A stretch of DNA of 64,000 nucleotides from Chitinophaga dinghuensis (lineage in GTDB: Bacteria; Bacteroidota; Bacteroidia; Chitinophagales; Chitinophagaceae): positions 248,001 to 312,000 of the forward strand of contig NZ_QLMA01000006.1 of NCBI RefSeq assembly GCF_003259435.1. Direction: 5' to 3'. The notes under the pieces were generated by a model that saw nothing but the letters and a program-made list of their open reading frames with translations, was not told the origin of the DNA and did no database searches. Positions 53,161 through 63,144 of the stretch are shown one piece after another (positions within the stretch are counted from its first letter, which is position 1; each line of letters begins with the position of its first letter). The position numbers and the translations under genes are program-made.

Positions 53161-54645
53161 ATGAAAACACTGGTAAATATTACTGTTGCTTTGCTGACCA
53201 TCGCAGTAGCAGGATGCCAGAACAATGGCAATACCAATACAGATGCCGATACAGCCAGAGTGACAATTAAAAGTATTCCGGGGTTTCCCGGACTGGTTGA
53301 TTCATTACCAATGGTAGACCGCACTGATGCTGATGAAAAACTAAAAGATATCAGTGGCAGTAGCTTTATTCCCGCTCCCAATGGTCACAAGTTTGAGAAA
53401 GTATTGGCCGGTATTTTTGTTAGGAATAATCATTACGTGGCCATCGTATTTAAATGCTATACCAATGTTAACAAGAATTGGTTTAGGCAGATACTAGGCA
53501 CTTTTGATTACAAAGGCAAAATGATAGCCACAGAGGAGATTGGGATGAATGCCGTCTCTGAAAGCAAAACAGAACACTCCTATACCAGAATGGAACCTTT
53601 CTTTGAAAATGATTCCATTATCGAACTACGTACGCAGTGGTATGTATATTCCACCAATCACGAATCCGAACCCAAAAGCAAAGGTAAACTGAAGCTCATC
53701 AAGTTAGATGCTAAAGGAGAGATCTCCCATCTGCCACAGGAAAATATCAGTTTCCAGGATTATCTGCACCGCTTCCCAGAAGTCAAAGTGCCAATTGCAT
53801 TGGATAAAGTATCGGATAACAGCAAACTGAAACCGGTTTCTATTCTTACTCCTTTCTTCAATTTCGAACAACATATTTTCGCTGATACCCTACAGTTTTA
53901 TCACTTTGGCAAGATTATGCTTCCTGGCAAAATGCCTATGCTGTTATATTCTACCGATGAAATGGAGCAGGGGGAAGGCGTGATTGCACCTGGTTATACT
54001 TTGGTAGTTTACACGCCGGAAGGAAAAGAAATCGATCGTAAAATGCTGCTGGGTAGGGAAGATGCAGAAGGATATTATACCCAGGCAGAAAATGCAACCA
54101 TTGCAGCGGATGGTACCATCCATATGAAAGAAACTCTTGCGGAGCCTATATTTTATAATATGGATCAGCAAGACGACTGGCGCTTTATCTGGGACCTTAC
54201 GCTTCGCCAGGATGCTGAGGGCGAACTCGTCGAAACGCGTAACAGCCTGGAAATAGCCAGCCGTTTCTTCGATGCGAAGTCCATGCGAACTTTGCTCTCC
54301 TCCATTCTGCCAGATGAATCCCGGGAAGAACATTCCTTTGAAGGCATTTCCTGGATACCCTTTCCACATCCGGTAGCCATTGCGGTACATATCTTCCATC
54401 GCAATACAGAACGCCTCGCAGAAGTAGTGCTCGCCAATCAGAACCTGGATATCACAGACCGCTATGTGATTTTCAGCAACCTGAAAAATACTTCCTATGC
54501 AGGCACCATGCCTACTCATCTTACTTTTGAAGAAGAGGGCGAACATCAGCCTAAAGGAGAAAGAAACTTCATCGGAACTGCCACGCTTAAAATCAATGAT
54601 AAGGTCCTGACAATTACCCAGAATGGAAAATTTACGGGGAAATAA
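53161..54645 (+). CDS. Array lipoprotein 5 of 5, diverged
   Basis: The ATG at 53161 gives lipobox VAGC (about Cys 19) and is preferred over 53017, which lies within the previous gene. The protein has 494 residues. It keeps the layout but little identity: GLVDSLPMV, VAIVFKCYTNVNKNWFRQIL, FENDSIIELRTQWYVYS, ISFQDYLHRFPEVKVPIALD, FGKIMLPGKMPMLLYSTDE, YTLVVYTPEGKEIDRKMLLG and the C-terminal LKINDKVLTITQNGKF. It lies after the terminator, so it probably has its own promoter. It precedes the acyl-CoA dehydrogenase by 27 bp. Confidence 0.78.
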   Translation: MKTLVNITVALLTIAVAGCQNNGNTNTDADTARVTIKSIPGFPGLVDSLPMVDRTDADEKLKDISGSSFIPAPNGHKFEKVLAGIFVRNNHYVAIVFKCYTNVNKNWFRQILGTFDYKGKMIATEEIGMNAVSESKTEHSYTRMEPFFENDSIIELRTQWYVYSTNHESEPKSKGKLKLIKLDAKGEISHLPQENISFQDYLHRFPEVKVPIALDKVSDNSKLKPVSILTPFFNFEQHIFADTLQFYHFGKIMLPGKMPMLLYSTDEMEQGEGVIAPGYTLVVYTPEGKEIDRKMLLGREDAEGYYTQAENATIAADGTIHMKETLAEPIFYNMDQQDDWRFIWDLTLRQDAEGELVETRNSLEIASRFFDAKSMRTLLSSILPDESREEHSFEGISWIPFPHPVAIAVHIFHRNTERLAEVVLANQNLDITDRYVIFSNLKNTSYAGTMPTHLTFEEEGEHQPKGERNFIGTATLKINDKVLTITQNGKFTGK

Positions 54646-54672
54646 TTCGTAAATTCATCCAAAACGGAAATT

Positions 54673-56031
54673 ATGGCAGGTACTTTCTCTAAGCTAAGGA
54701 ATGCTTATCATCTTTTTAAAAGCATAGATTTTAAAATGCTGGCCAGGCTCTCCGAGAAGGTGGATCTGTCCAAAGTTATGGCCTCCGTTGCACAGATGGA
54801 TGAAACCCAGCTGAACGGACTGATGAAAATGCTGACTGCCCGCGGCGGCAAAAAGAAACAACCTCCCGTTGATGGCGATTTCTATGATATATCTGCACAA
54901 CTGAATGCAGAAGACCGTGCCCTGCAACTGAAGGTCCGCGCCTTCATGGAAAACGAAATCCAGCCCCTAGTAAATGAATACTGGCTGAAAGCGGAATTCC
55001 CTTTTGAAATCATTCCTAAATTCCGGGAACTCAATATCTGTGGCGTCACCTACGATGGCTATGGTTGTCCAAACCGCTCCTATCTTATGGAAGGCATCAT
55101 CGCCATGGAAATGGCCAGGGTAGATGCCAGTATCGCTACTTTTTTCGGCGTCCAAAGTGGCCTGGCCATGGGATCTATCTATATGCTGGGTTCACAGGCC
55201 CAGAAAGATGAATGGTTGCCGCGCATGCAGCAACTGGAAACTATCGGCGCATTTGGTCTTACAGAACCAGAAGTAGGTTCAGGTACGGCAGGCGGACTAA
55301 CCACTACGGCCAAACGAACAGGAGATACCTGGGTACTCAATGGCCAGAAAAAATGGATCGGCAACGCTACATTCGCAGATGTAATCGTTATCTGGGCAAG
55401 AGATCTGGATGATAACCAGGTAAAAGGATTCCTGCTACGTAAAGGTACTCCTGGCTTCTCTGTGGAGAAAATGCATGATAAAATGGCCCTCCGCATTGTA
55501 CAGAATGGGCTTATAACGCTCAAGGATGTACGTATTGAAGAAAGCGACCGCCTGCAACATGCCAACAGTTTCCGGGATACTGCCCGCGTACTCCGTATGA
55601 CCAGAGCCAGCGTTGCCTGGGAAGCCGTTGGCTGCGCCAGAGGCGCATATGAGAACGCGCTCGCATACACGCTGAAAAGGGAACAATTTGGAAAACCCAT
55701 CGCTTCCTTTCAACTCATACAAGGGCATCTCGTGGAAATGCTATCCAACCTCACTGCCATGCAGACCATGGTTTTCCGCCTCTCCGAAATCCAGGACGAA
55801 GGAGGATTGAAAGATGAACACGCATCTCTCGCAAAAGTCTTCTGTACCCTCCGTACCCGCGATATAGTAGGCCGCGCCAGAGAAGTAATGGGTGGAAACG
55901 GGATACTCCTGGAATACAATGTGGCCCGCTTTGTAGCCGATGCGGAAGCCATCTATTCCTACGAAGGAACGAAGGAAATAAACTCCCTTATTGTAGGAAG
56001 AGCAATTACTGGCCATAGTGCCTTTGTCTAG
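54673..56031 (+). CDS. Acyl-CoA dehydrogenase (glutaryl-CoA dehydrogenase-like)
   Basis: The protein has 452 residues. The FAD/substrate motif FGLTEPEVGSGTAGGLTTTA and WVLNGQKKWIGNATFADVIV are clear, as is the C-terminal helix region AREVMGGNGILLEYNVARF. The catalytic base is Glu431 in YSYEGTKEINSLIVGRAITG, which matches the glutaryl-CoA dehydrogenase subgroup by position. An N-terminal extension of about 70 residues (KLRNAYHLFKSIDFKMLARL and Lys/Pro-rich linker) is not part of the usual fold. It probably oxidises a short dicarboxylyl or branched acyl-CoA in the cytosol. Confidence 0.93.
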   Translation: MAGTFSKLRNAYHLFKSIDFKMLARLSEKVDLSKVMASVAQMDETQLNGLMKMLTARGGKKKQPPVDGDFYDISAQLNAEDRALQLKVRAFMENEIQPLVNEYWLKAEFPFEIIPKFRELNICGVTYDGYGCPNRSYLMEGIIAMEMARVDASIATFFGVQSGLAMGSIYMLGSQAQKDEWLPRMQQLETIGAFGLTEPEVGSGTAGGLTTTAKRTGDTWVLNGQKKWIGNATFADVIVIWARDLDDNQVKGFLLRKGTPGFSVEKMHDKMALRIVQNGLITLKDVRIEESDRLQHANSFRDTARVLRMTRASVAWEAVGCARGAYENALAYTLKREQFGKPIASFQLIQGHLVEMLSNLTAMQTMVFRLSEIQDEGGLKDEHASLAKVFCTLRTRDIVGRAREVMGGNGILLEYNVARFVADAEAIYSYEGTKEINSLIVGRAITGHSAFV

Positions 56032-56126
56032 CTAAATTTCACCCTCAGAAAAAAATCAGGAGATAAATTTCTCTTTTTATATTTTTAGCTGTTCCACTAT
56101 CAATTTTAAAATTCTAAAATAACGTT

Positions 56127-56882
56127 ATGAACACATCGGACCGTCGTAGTTTCCTGAGAAATGTTTCTCTGGGCAGCCTGGCTGCTCTCAGTTTGCCGCA
56201 GATTGTGGCCGCCGCCACTACAGGACCTAAACCCGCCAAAATCCAACTGAAAAAAGATGCCGTTATTCTCTTCCAGGGCGACTCCATCACAGATGTAGGC
56301 CGTAAAAGAGATGCCCCAGGTCCAAACAACGGCAGCGCACTGGGAGGTGGTTACGCTTTCCTGGCAGCCTCAGAATTGCTCTGGCAGCATCCGGATAAAA
56401 ATCTGAGTATCTATAACCGCGGTATCAGTGGAAACAAGGTATACCAACTGGCAGAACGCTGGGAGGCAGACTGCCTGGACCTCAAACCCAATGTACTCAG
56501 TATTCTGATCGGTGTAAACGATTACTGGCATACGCTCTCCGGCAAATATGACGGTACTTCCAAAGTGTACCGGAATGACTATGATAAACTCCTGGATCGC
56601 ACCCGCCAACAATTCCCGGATATTCAACTGATTATTGGTGAACCATTTGCTATCAAAGGCGTGAAGGCCGTAGACGATAGCTGGTATCCCACTTTCAATG
56701 AGTATAGAGCAGCCGCTAAAGAGATGGCTGATAAATACAAAGCCACGTTTATTCCTTATCAGGCGATCTTTGATAAGGCGATACAGTCGGCCCCTGCTGC
56801 TTACTGGACGGGTGACGGCGTTCATCCATCTCTGGCGGGAGCGCGACTCATGGCGCAAGCCTGGCTGGAATGTGTTAAATAA
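56127..56882 (+). CDS. SGNH/GDSL hydrolase with Tat signal
   Basis: The protein has 251 residues. A twin-arginine signal is visible (DRRSFLRNVSLGSLAALSLP, cleavage near residue 30). The SGNH blocks are GDSITD (Ser53), the Gly block RGISGNK, the Asn block GVNDYW and DGVHPS near the C-terminus (catalytic Asp and His). It probably removes acetyl or other ester groups from carbohydrates after export in folded form. The next gene, 19 bp on, is another carbohydrate-esterase-like enzyme. Confidence 0.93.
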   Translation: MNTSDRRSFLRNVSLGSLAALSLPQIVAAATTGPKPAKIQLKKDAVILFQGDSITDVGRKRDAPGPNNGSALGGGYAFLAASELLWQHPDKNLSIYNRGISGNKVYQLAERWEADCLDLKPNVLSILIGVNDYWHTLSGKYDGTSKVYRNDYDKLLDRTRQQFPDIQLIIGEPFAIKGVKAVDDSWYPTFNEYRAAAKEMADKYKATFIPYQAIFDKAIQSAPAAYWTGDGVHPSLAGARLMAQAWLECVK

Positions 56883-56901
56883 TTAAATCCTCAACTTGCA
56901 T

Positions 56902-57750
56902 ATGAAAAAATGGATGCTCTTCTGCTTTTTGATGGGTTCCGGTTTAAATATGATGGCGCAGCAGATTAAGACAATTCCCCTCTGGCCCGGCACTGTCCCT
57001 GGAGAAACCAGCAAACAGCCTTATAAAATGTCGGCCGACTCCAGTCGGAGCGTGCACCGGATAGCCGAGGTAACGGACCCTTTTATCTCCGTATACCCGG
57101 CGCCGTTACAAGTCCGCAAGGATGTGGCAGTGGTAATTTGTCCGGGTGGTGGATATAGTATACTGGCCATCGATCTGGAAGGAACGGAAATCGCAAAATG
57201 GTTTAACAGTCTCGGCTATACGGCATTTGTGCTGCACTATCGGGTACCCAAAAAAGAACTGGGCGCTTTGCAGGATGTACAGCGCGCTATACGGATAGCG
57301 AAAAGTCGCGCTGCCGAATTCGGATACAATCCCGATAAGGTAGGACTGCTGGGCTTCTCCGCAGGTGGCTCTCTCAGTGCCCGTGCCAGTACTTTGTATG
57401 AAGAGCAGCAATATAGGCCTGTAGATAAAGCGGACAGTGTTAGCTGTAAACCCGCTTTTGCAATGCTGATCTATCCGGCTTATCTGGATAAAGGCGTAAA
57501 TCGCGCTCTGACACCGGAGCTGAAAGTGAACGGAGCTACGCCTCCTATGTTTCTCTTTGCTACAGCAGATGATCAATATAGCAACAGTGCCCTCGTCATG
57601 GCTGGCGCTCTAAGAGATGCGAAAGTTCCGGTAGAATTACATTTTTATAGTAAAGGCGGACATGGATACGGGCTAAGACCCGGTAACCCTGCCGCCGATG
57701 TTTGGCCCGGGCTCGCTCAAACCTGGCTGAAACAATTCGATACAAAATAA
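56902..57750 (+). CDS. Alpha/beta hydrolase, acetyl xylan esterase-like
   Basis: The ATG at 56902 (MKKWMLFCFLMGSGLNMMAQ) is preferred over the ATG two codons earlier. The protein has 282 residues with a signal peptide. The oxyanion motif is CPGGGYSILA (80-89), the nucleophile Ser153 lies in GFSAGGSL, and the Asp (ATADDQYS) and His (GGHGYGL) complete the triad. The overall pattern, with PLWPG near the start and DLEGTEIAKWFNSLGY, matches secreted acetyl-esterase-type enzymes of Bacteroidota. It probably deacetylates hemicellulose fragments. Confidence 0.92.
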   Translation: MKKWMLFCFLMGSGLNMMAQQIKTIPLWPGTVPGETSKQPYKMSADSSRSVHRIAEVTDPFISVYPAPLQVRKDVAVVICPGGGYSILAIDLEGTEIAKWFNSLGYTAFVLHYRVPKKELGALQDVQRAIRIAKSRAAEFGYNPDKVGLLGFSAGGSLSARASTLYEEQQYRPVDKADSVSCKPAFAMLIYPAYLDKGVNRALTPELKVNGATPPMFLFATADDQYSNSALVMAGALRDAKVPVELHFYSKGGHGYGLRPGNPAADVWPGLAQTWLKQFDTK

Positions 57751-57787
57751 AAAAGGCCTCCCGCTATATAATAAAGGGAGGCCTTTT
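57751..57787. terminator. Bidirectional terminator between esterase and SusD genes
   Basis: AAAAGGCCTCCC (57751-57762) and GGGAGGCCTTTT (57776-57787) form a perfect 12-bp stem with a 13-nt loop between convergent genes; T runs occur on both strands. Confidence 0.92.
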
Positions 57788-57796
57788 TGTTTCGGT

Positions 57797-59581
57797 TTAA
57801 TTCCAACCAGTGGTCTGTTGAAGGTTATTATTCAGCTGTATCTGCTCCAGCGGAATAGGCTCCAGATAGTATTTATCCAGCCAGCCTACAGGTACCGGGT
57901 AGAAGACTACCTGTCCATTGCTGTTCAGCGTAATCGGCGTGCCTGCTCCATAGTCCGTCACTTTCACTTTTACGCCCAGCATCTGAGTATTAAAGTAAGC
58001 GCCTTTACTCCATCTTTTCAGGTCATTGAAACGGAATCCATCTCCCATCAATTCCACTCTTCTTTCTCTGCGAATTTCCCATAACACCGGGTCCACAGCT
58101 GGATCTCTGCGGGTATCAAAAGCCCCGTCAATATTAGCTACCGTCATATTAGGTATCCCTGCTCTGGGGCGAAGTTTATTGATGGTCATGTCGGCAATTC
58201 CCTGATTGAAGGCATTCAGTTCAAACATCGCTTCTGCATAGTTGAGCATCACTTCTTCAATACGGAAGATGGGGAAGTCGGTGGTAGCTACCCCGGTGGT
58301 ACTCACGTCTGTGAAGGTGTTATATGGCTTGTAGTAATAGTAACCGGTAGAGGTATTCATAAACCCTTGTGAGCCGCTGGTCTTATCATTGAGGAAATGC
58401 GGGGCACGATACAGATAATATCCTGCCCAGTTAGACACTGGCAAACGCTTGCGGGTAGCGTCATTTCCGGGCAAAGTGGCCATGAAATCGATGTACTCAT
58501 TATCGGATGGCACACTGGTACGGGTATACGTAGTCACCTGCCCGGAAGCAATCACTTTATAAGGCGGTAATACGGTGAAGTATAAACGACGATCTCTGTT
58601 TCTGAATTCCGCATTCATAGTAGAATCGCTGTAATTATTGGCAGTAGTCGATATCGGACGGCCATCTGAGCAGAGATAGCTCTCTACTGCATTTTTAGAG
58701 AGATCCGTACCCCAGGAAGAAGTGCGTACATAACGCGTGGCGTTGTGGCCTGTTTGCCCGGTTACATATTGACGGGCTAATATTATTCCTGCCTTGCCAA
58801 CAAGATCTTCTGTATTAAAGACATCGTCATAGCTGGTCATCACAGTAGGGAAGGAGGCCAACAGCTTCTCTGAATAGGTCTTGCAGATGGTCAGATAAGT
58901 ATTTGCATCCGGCAGATTATGATATTTACGCCAGGTACCTTCAAACAAGCCGAAGCGGGAAAGCAACGCCCTCACTGCATGTACGTTGATAGTATTAGGA
59001 CCGTCTCCATTGGTTTTGATGTGAGATTCTGCCCAAACCAGGTTGTCTAAAATATTTTTTGCTACCTGATCTCTTGGCGTTCTTGGGCCATATAATATAC
59101 TGAGAGAAGTATCTGTTACCTTATGCTCAATCCATGGAACATCGCCATAAGCGGCCAGCAGATCATAGTATTGATAGGCACGGAAAAAATATCCCACACT
59201 TCTCCAATGGTCTTTATCTGTCTGTGTCATGGATGATTGATCCACATTATCCAGCATGATATTCACCCTGCGGATAAAGCTGAAATCCCATGCAGTACTG
59301 CTGGTAGCGGTAGGGATAATCTTAAGCTGGAAAGCATAAGGCGATTTATTGGCCACATTATAACCATTCACCATGTTGTCGGAGTTGAATTCTCCACCGG
59401 GTACATCAATACCATAATAGGGCAGGTAGTCATAACAGCCCCACATATACGTTTTGAAATTGTCGGAAGTCTTAAATGACGTGGCTTCCGTCATTTGGTC
59501 TAATGGTAATTTATTGAGATAATCCTTGTTGCAGGAGGCAACAGCGATTAAAGTAGATAACAGTAAAATGTTCTTTTTCAT
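57797..59581 (-). CDS. SusD/RagB-family lipoprotein (second PUL)
   Basis: The protein has 594 residues with lipobox VASC (about Cys 17), followed by NKDYLNKLPLDQMTEATSFK. The TPR-like first half has FFRAYQYYDLLAAYGDVPWI, and the C-terminal RagB part has FRIEEVMLNYAEAMFELNAF and EIRRERRVELMGDGFRFNDL. It is the surface glycan-binding partner of the receptor encoded 24 bp upstream. The substrate is unknown; neighbouring esterases on the other strand hint at acetylated plant polysaccharide. Confidence 0.96.
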   Translation of the reverse strand: MKKNILLLSTLIAVASCNKDYLNKLPLDQMTEATSFKTSDNFKTYMWGCYDYLPYYGIDVPGGEFNSDNMVNGYNVANKSPYAFQLKIIPTATSSTAWDFSFIRRVNIMLDNVDQSSMTQTDKDHWRSVGYFFRAYQYYDLLAAYGDVPWIEHKVTDTSLSILYGPRTPRDQVAKNILDNLVWAESHIKTNGDGPNTINVHAVRALLSRFGLFEGTWRKYHNLPDANTYLTICKTYSEKLLASFPTVMTSYDDVFNTEDLVGKAGIILARQYVTGQTGHNATRYVRTSSWGTDLSKNAVESYLCSDGRPISTTANNYSDSTMNAEFRNRDRRLYFTVLPPYKVIASGQVTTYTRTSVPSDNEYIDFMATLPGNDATRKRLPVSNWAGYYLYRAPHFLNDKTSGSQGFMNTSTGYYYYKPYNTFTDVSTTGVATTDFPIFRIEEVMLNYAEAMFELNAFNQGIADMTINKLRPRAGIPNMTVANIDGAFDTRRDPAVDPVLWEIRRERRVELMGDGFRFNDLKRWSKGAYFNTQMLGVKVKVTDYGAGTPITLNSNGQVVFYPVPVGWLDKYYLEPIPLEQIQLNNNLQQTTGWN

Positions 59582-59605
59582 TACACAGATTTTAGCAGTC
59601 AGACA

Positions 59606-62600
59606 TTATAAAGAAGCGTTGATACCAAAGGAGAACATGCGCATAATTGGATAGTTAATGCCATAGCCTTTGTCTTCTGTAGAGGTAGGGTCCAGTCCAG
59701 TAGGGAATTTGGTGAACGTGAACAGATTCTCGCCACTGAAGAACACTTGTAGTCTGCTAAGATGAATACGCTTCAATAGATCGTTTGGCAAGGCGTAGGC
59801 CAGGCTCAAATTCTTGATACGCAGGTAAGCGGCATTGGAAAGGTATCTCGACTGCACCAGTTTATTAACAGCAGAGTTGCCGGCAGCTTTGGCATATATA
59901 CGGGCGAAATGTGCCTTTGTATTGGTAGGTGTCCAATAATCCAGCTCATTCTGATAGATGGTACCAAACTCGTAGTTGTAAGGGAAAGTGAGGTTGTTAC
60001 TGATCCAGAGATCACGTTTGCCCACACCTGCAATAACAAAGGAGAAGCTCCAGTTTTTATATCCCAGGCCACCATTGACGCCATATTGCAGCGATAAGCG
60101 ATTGTTACCAATAATAGACAGATCGCCATGGTCAGCCAGTGTATTTTGTCCGTTTGTAATAATACCGTTGCCATCCACATCCTTGTACATTACGTCTCCG
60201 GGGTTAGGCGTAACCATATTGGAACCATTTCTGATCTGCTTTGGTAAGCCATCTTTGATAACGCCATTGCTGAAATCTGACTCCTGGTACAAGCGATCCG
60301 TCGTATATCCCCAAATTTCATTCATGTCTTTGCCTACGTAGTAAGTATTTAATGAACCCGCTTTGTTGTTATCAAATTTGGTGATCTTGGATTTGAAATC
60401 ATACAGGTTGGCAGAAACATAGTAACTGAAATCACCTACTTTATCTCTCCATTCCAACATCAGCTCATAACCCTGGGATTGCAGGTTGGCAGCGTTTTGC
60501 AGCGGAGCTCCGGTGCCCATTACAGCTGGTAGCTGAATGGCGCTGGTCAGCATGTTTAACGTTTGTCTTCTGTACCAGTCAGCTGTCAAATTCAAACGAT
60601 TATCCATGAAACCTACATTCAGTCCGAAGTTCAGCGTTCTAACCGTTTCCCAGGTGAAATTAGGACTCACCAAACCAGGGGTGGTAAGACTAGTAGGTTT
60701 GCTACCACTCACCAACCAATTGGTAAGTGTTGGATTCATGGCGTCCAGGAAGCGATAAGGGAGAATATCCTGGTTGCCCACTTCACCAAATGATGCGCGT
60801 ACCTTCAGATCAGAAAGAACGGGTTTGAAGCGCTGCATGAAATGTTCTTCAGAAATGCGCCAGCCGGCAGATGCAGAAGGGAAAAAGCCCCAACGATGAT
60901 TCGCAGGAAACTTCGATGAACCGTCCGTACGTCCATTTACTTCCAACAGGTATTTACCTTTATAGTCATAATTGAAGCGACCAAAAAATCCCTGTACACT
61001 CCATTCAGTATAACCATCTGTTCCTGTCAGGGTGCCTACAGCTGTAGCGATAGAAGGAAGATCTGTGGAGATCATCTGTGTTTTGGTTGCCGAAAGCGCT
61101 TCCCGACGGAATTCATCTTGGTTGTAACCAGCCATCAGACTGAGATTGTGCTTACCTAAAGAACGGGCATAAGTACCATACAGATTCAATGTTCTGCGAT
61201 CATCTGTTCTGTGGTATTTATAAAAACCGGCATTGGCGGCGGGAACGGTTGTCTTCACAACAAATTCCGAAATATCCGCATAATCAAATGGCTTGTTGAA
61301 ACTGGTATAAATTTCACGGATATTTTCATATAGGTATTCTCCCTGCAGCGTCAGTCCCTTCATAGGTTTGGCCACCACTTTTCCCATCATACGGATATTG
61401 TCCAGCCTGTCCTTATTAGGATAAGTATTAAGCAATAAATTCTTAGGCGTGCCGGCAGGATACAAGACGCCATTAACGGTCATTGTATCGGCAGTAGGTA
61501 CGTAAGAAGGGCTGTTACTGGCAATATTCCAGAGCCAGGAACTGTTAGGGTCTGTTTTGATGGAATTGTAATAACTCACATCCAGTTGGGTCGTCAGCCA
61601 GTTGGTGACATCAGTGCTGATATAGGATTTCAGGTTATAACGTTTATAAGAATCGGTATTAGTAATCATTATACCGTCTTCTTTAACTGTTCCCAGGGAG
61701 ACACGATACACTGTTTTTTCAGTTCCTCCACTAATCGCAAAATCGTGCATCTGTTGTACCCCGGCGTTATCAAACAGTTGTCCGATTACATCGGATTGGG
61801 CGAGTTGATATCTTACGCCGGCATCCGTAGTATAACCTTGTGGGTACTTGCCTGGATTGGCTTGATAATCCTGCAGGAAGGCCAGCCATTTGTCTACATT
61901 TTGGCCTGTCCAGTAAGCGCCGTAGCCCATGTCTTTGTAGGCCTGTACGGTTGCCATCGGACTGGCAGCTTTGGGAATAGAACTTGGTTTGGAGAAGGTA
62001 AAGTTATTACTGTAATCCAATCTGATCTTACTGTTTTTAGTCCCTTTCTTAGTAGTGATGAGCACTACGCCAAAAGCTGCGCTGGCGCCATAAATAGCGG
62101 CAGATCCGGCATCTTTCAGTACCGTTACGGATTCAATATCGTTGGGATTAATCAGGTTCAGCGCACCGCTGAAAGGCACGTTATCCACGAGGATGAGCGG
62201 ACCGCCTCCATTGATACTGGTGGTACCGCGGATATTAAAAGTAAAACCTCCGCCCGGTTCGCCGGTTCCTGTTGTTACCTGTAAGCCAGGCACGACGCCT
62301 TGTAACAACGTTCCGGTGGTACTCACCGGACGGTTTCCCAGCAGTTCGTCCATCTTAACTACGTTTACGGAACTGGTTAGATTGGTTTTCTTTTGCGTAC
62401 CAAAACCTACTACCACAATTTCATCTATTTTTTTATCTGCAGGTTTCAGGACGATGTCTATAGTTCCCGCCTGTGATACCGGTAATTCCAGCGTTTCATA
62501 GCCGATGAAAGTTACTACAAGAATACCGCCTTTATCCGGGATCTTCAGGGTGAAGTTACCAGCGGCATCTGCCGCCGTTCCCAGCTTGGAGTCTTTCAAT

Positions 62601-63058
62601 GCAACAGTGGCGCCAGGTAATGCGCCGCCTTTTTCGTCAGTGATATGTCCGCGAATCACCAGATCCGCCAGTGCGCCTGGAACAAGGGCTGGTATAGGCT
62701 TTTCCCGGATAAGAATTGTTTTGTCTACAATCCTGTAATCGAAGGGCTGGTCTATGAAACACAATGCGAGCACCTTTTCTACGGGCATTTCCCGCACGTT
62801 TATTTTTACTTTGTTGGCACGCGCCAGCAGATGACTATCAAACCAGAAGTCGTACCCAGTCTGTTTGGTGATAGATCGTAAAACCTTTTCCAGTGATGCT
62901 TTATCGGCGTTGATGGTCACTTGTTGACCACTTGTTTTGGCGGATAAATGGAGGCATACGGATAATAAGAATAGTGTAATCAATTTCATGATCAACAGCT
63001 TTTTTAGAAAAGACCATTGGTTCAATCCCCGTTGGTAAGAGGAATGCATTAAAATCAT
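59606..63058 (-). CDS. SusC/RagA-family TonB-dependent transporter with STN domain (second PUL)
   Basis: ATG 63058 or 63049 is the likely start; a TTG at 63082 overlaps the hairpin T tract. The protein has about 1150 residues. Order: signal helix (KLITLFLLSVCLHLSAK), STN domain (INADKASLEKVLRSITKQTG), CarboxypepD_reg-like (LVIRGHITDEKGGALPGATV), SusC plug start (IDEIVVVGFGTQKKTNLTSS) and barrel. The STN domain together with the FecR gene upstream (63207) indicates control by a sigma/anti-sigma pair; the sigma gene should lie beyond the window edge. Confidence 0.95.
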   Translation of the reverse strand: MILMHSSYQRGLNQWSFLKKLLIMKLITLFLLSVCLHLSAKTSGQQVTINADKASLEKVLRSITKQTGYDFWFDSHLLARANKVKINVREMPVEKVLALCFIDQPFDYRIVDKTILIREKPIPALVPGALADLVIRGHITDEKGGALPGATVALKDSKLGTAADAAGNFTLKIPDKGGILVVTFIGYETLELPVSQAGTIDIVLKPADKKIDEIVVVGFGTQKKTNLTSSVNVVKMDELLGNRPVSTTGTLLQGVVPGLQVTTGTGEPGGGFTFNIRGTTSINGGGPLILVDNVPFSGALNLINPNDIESVTVLKDAGSAAIYGASAAFGVVLITTKKGTKNSKIRLDYSNNFTFSKPSSIPKAASPMATVQAYKDMGYGAYWTGQNVDKWLAFLQDYQANPGKYPQGYTTDAGVRYQLAQSDVIGQLFDNAGVQQMHDFAISGGTEKTVYRVSLGTVKEDGIMITNTDSYKRYNLKSYISTDVTNWLTTQLDVSYYNSIKTDPNSSWLWNIASNSPSYVPTADTMTVNGVLYPAGTPKNLLLNTYPNKDRLDNIRMMGKVVAKPMKGLTLQGEYLYENIREIYTSFNKPFDYADISEFVVKTTVPAANAGFYKYHRTDDRRTLNLYGTYARSLGKHNLSLMAGYNQDEFRREALSATKTQMISTDLPSIATAVGTLTGTDGYTEWSVQGFFGRFNYDYKGKYLLEVNGRTDGSSKFPANHRWGFFPSASAGWRISEEHFMQRFKPVLSDLKVRASFGEVGNQDILPYRFLDAMNPTLTNWLVSGSKPTSLTTPGLVSPNFTWETVRTLNFGLNVGFMDNRLNLTADWYRRQTLNMLTSAIQLPAVMGTGAPLQNAANLQSQGYELMLEWRDKVGDFSYYVSANLYDFKSKITKFDNNKAGSLNTYYVGKDMNEIWGYTTDRLYQESDFSNGVIKDGLPKQIRNGSNMVTPNPGDVMYKDVDGNGIITNGQNTLADHGDLSIIGNNRLSLQYGVNGGLGYKNWSFSFVIAGVGKRDLWISNNLTFPYNYEFGTIYQNELDYWTPTNTKAHFARIYAKAAGNSAVNKLVQSRYLSNAAYLRIKNLSLAYALPNDLLKRIHLSRLQVFFSGENLFTFTKFPTGLDPTSTEDKGYGINYPIMRMFSFGINASL

Positions 63059-63080
63059 ACTTTTGTTGTTTAGGCGTGAC

Positions 63081-63105
63081 AAAAAAGGCCCCTTCCCCGG
63101 AAGCC
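63081..63105 (-). terminator. Terminator-like hairpin in the susC leader
   Basis: On the minus strand GGCTTCC pairs with GGAAGGGGCC with a bulge (63105-63087), directly followed by TTTTTTG (63086-63080). It lies between fecR and susC and could end part of the transcripts before susC. See also the competing hairpin at 63145-63171. Confidence 0.6.
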
Positions 63106-63144
63106 GTGGTTTACATTGAGTTTTTTTGGCACATGCCTGAATCT

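Noticed and set aside
61586..62284. 232-residue open frame on the plus strand opposite the second susC
   Set aside because: It is a shadow of the SusC gene, rich in Ile/Gly/Ser without signal or domain.
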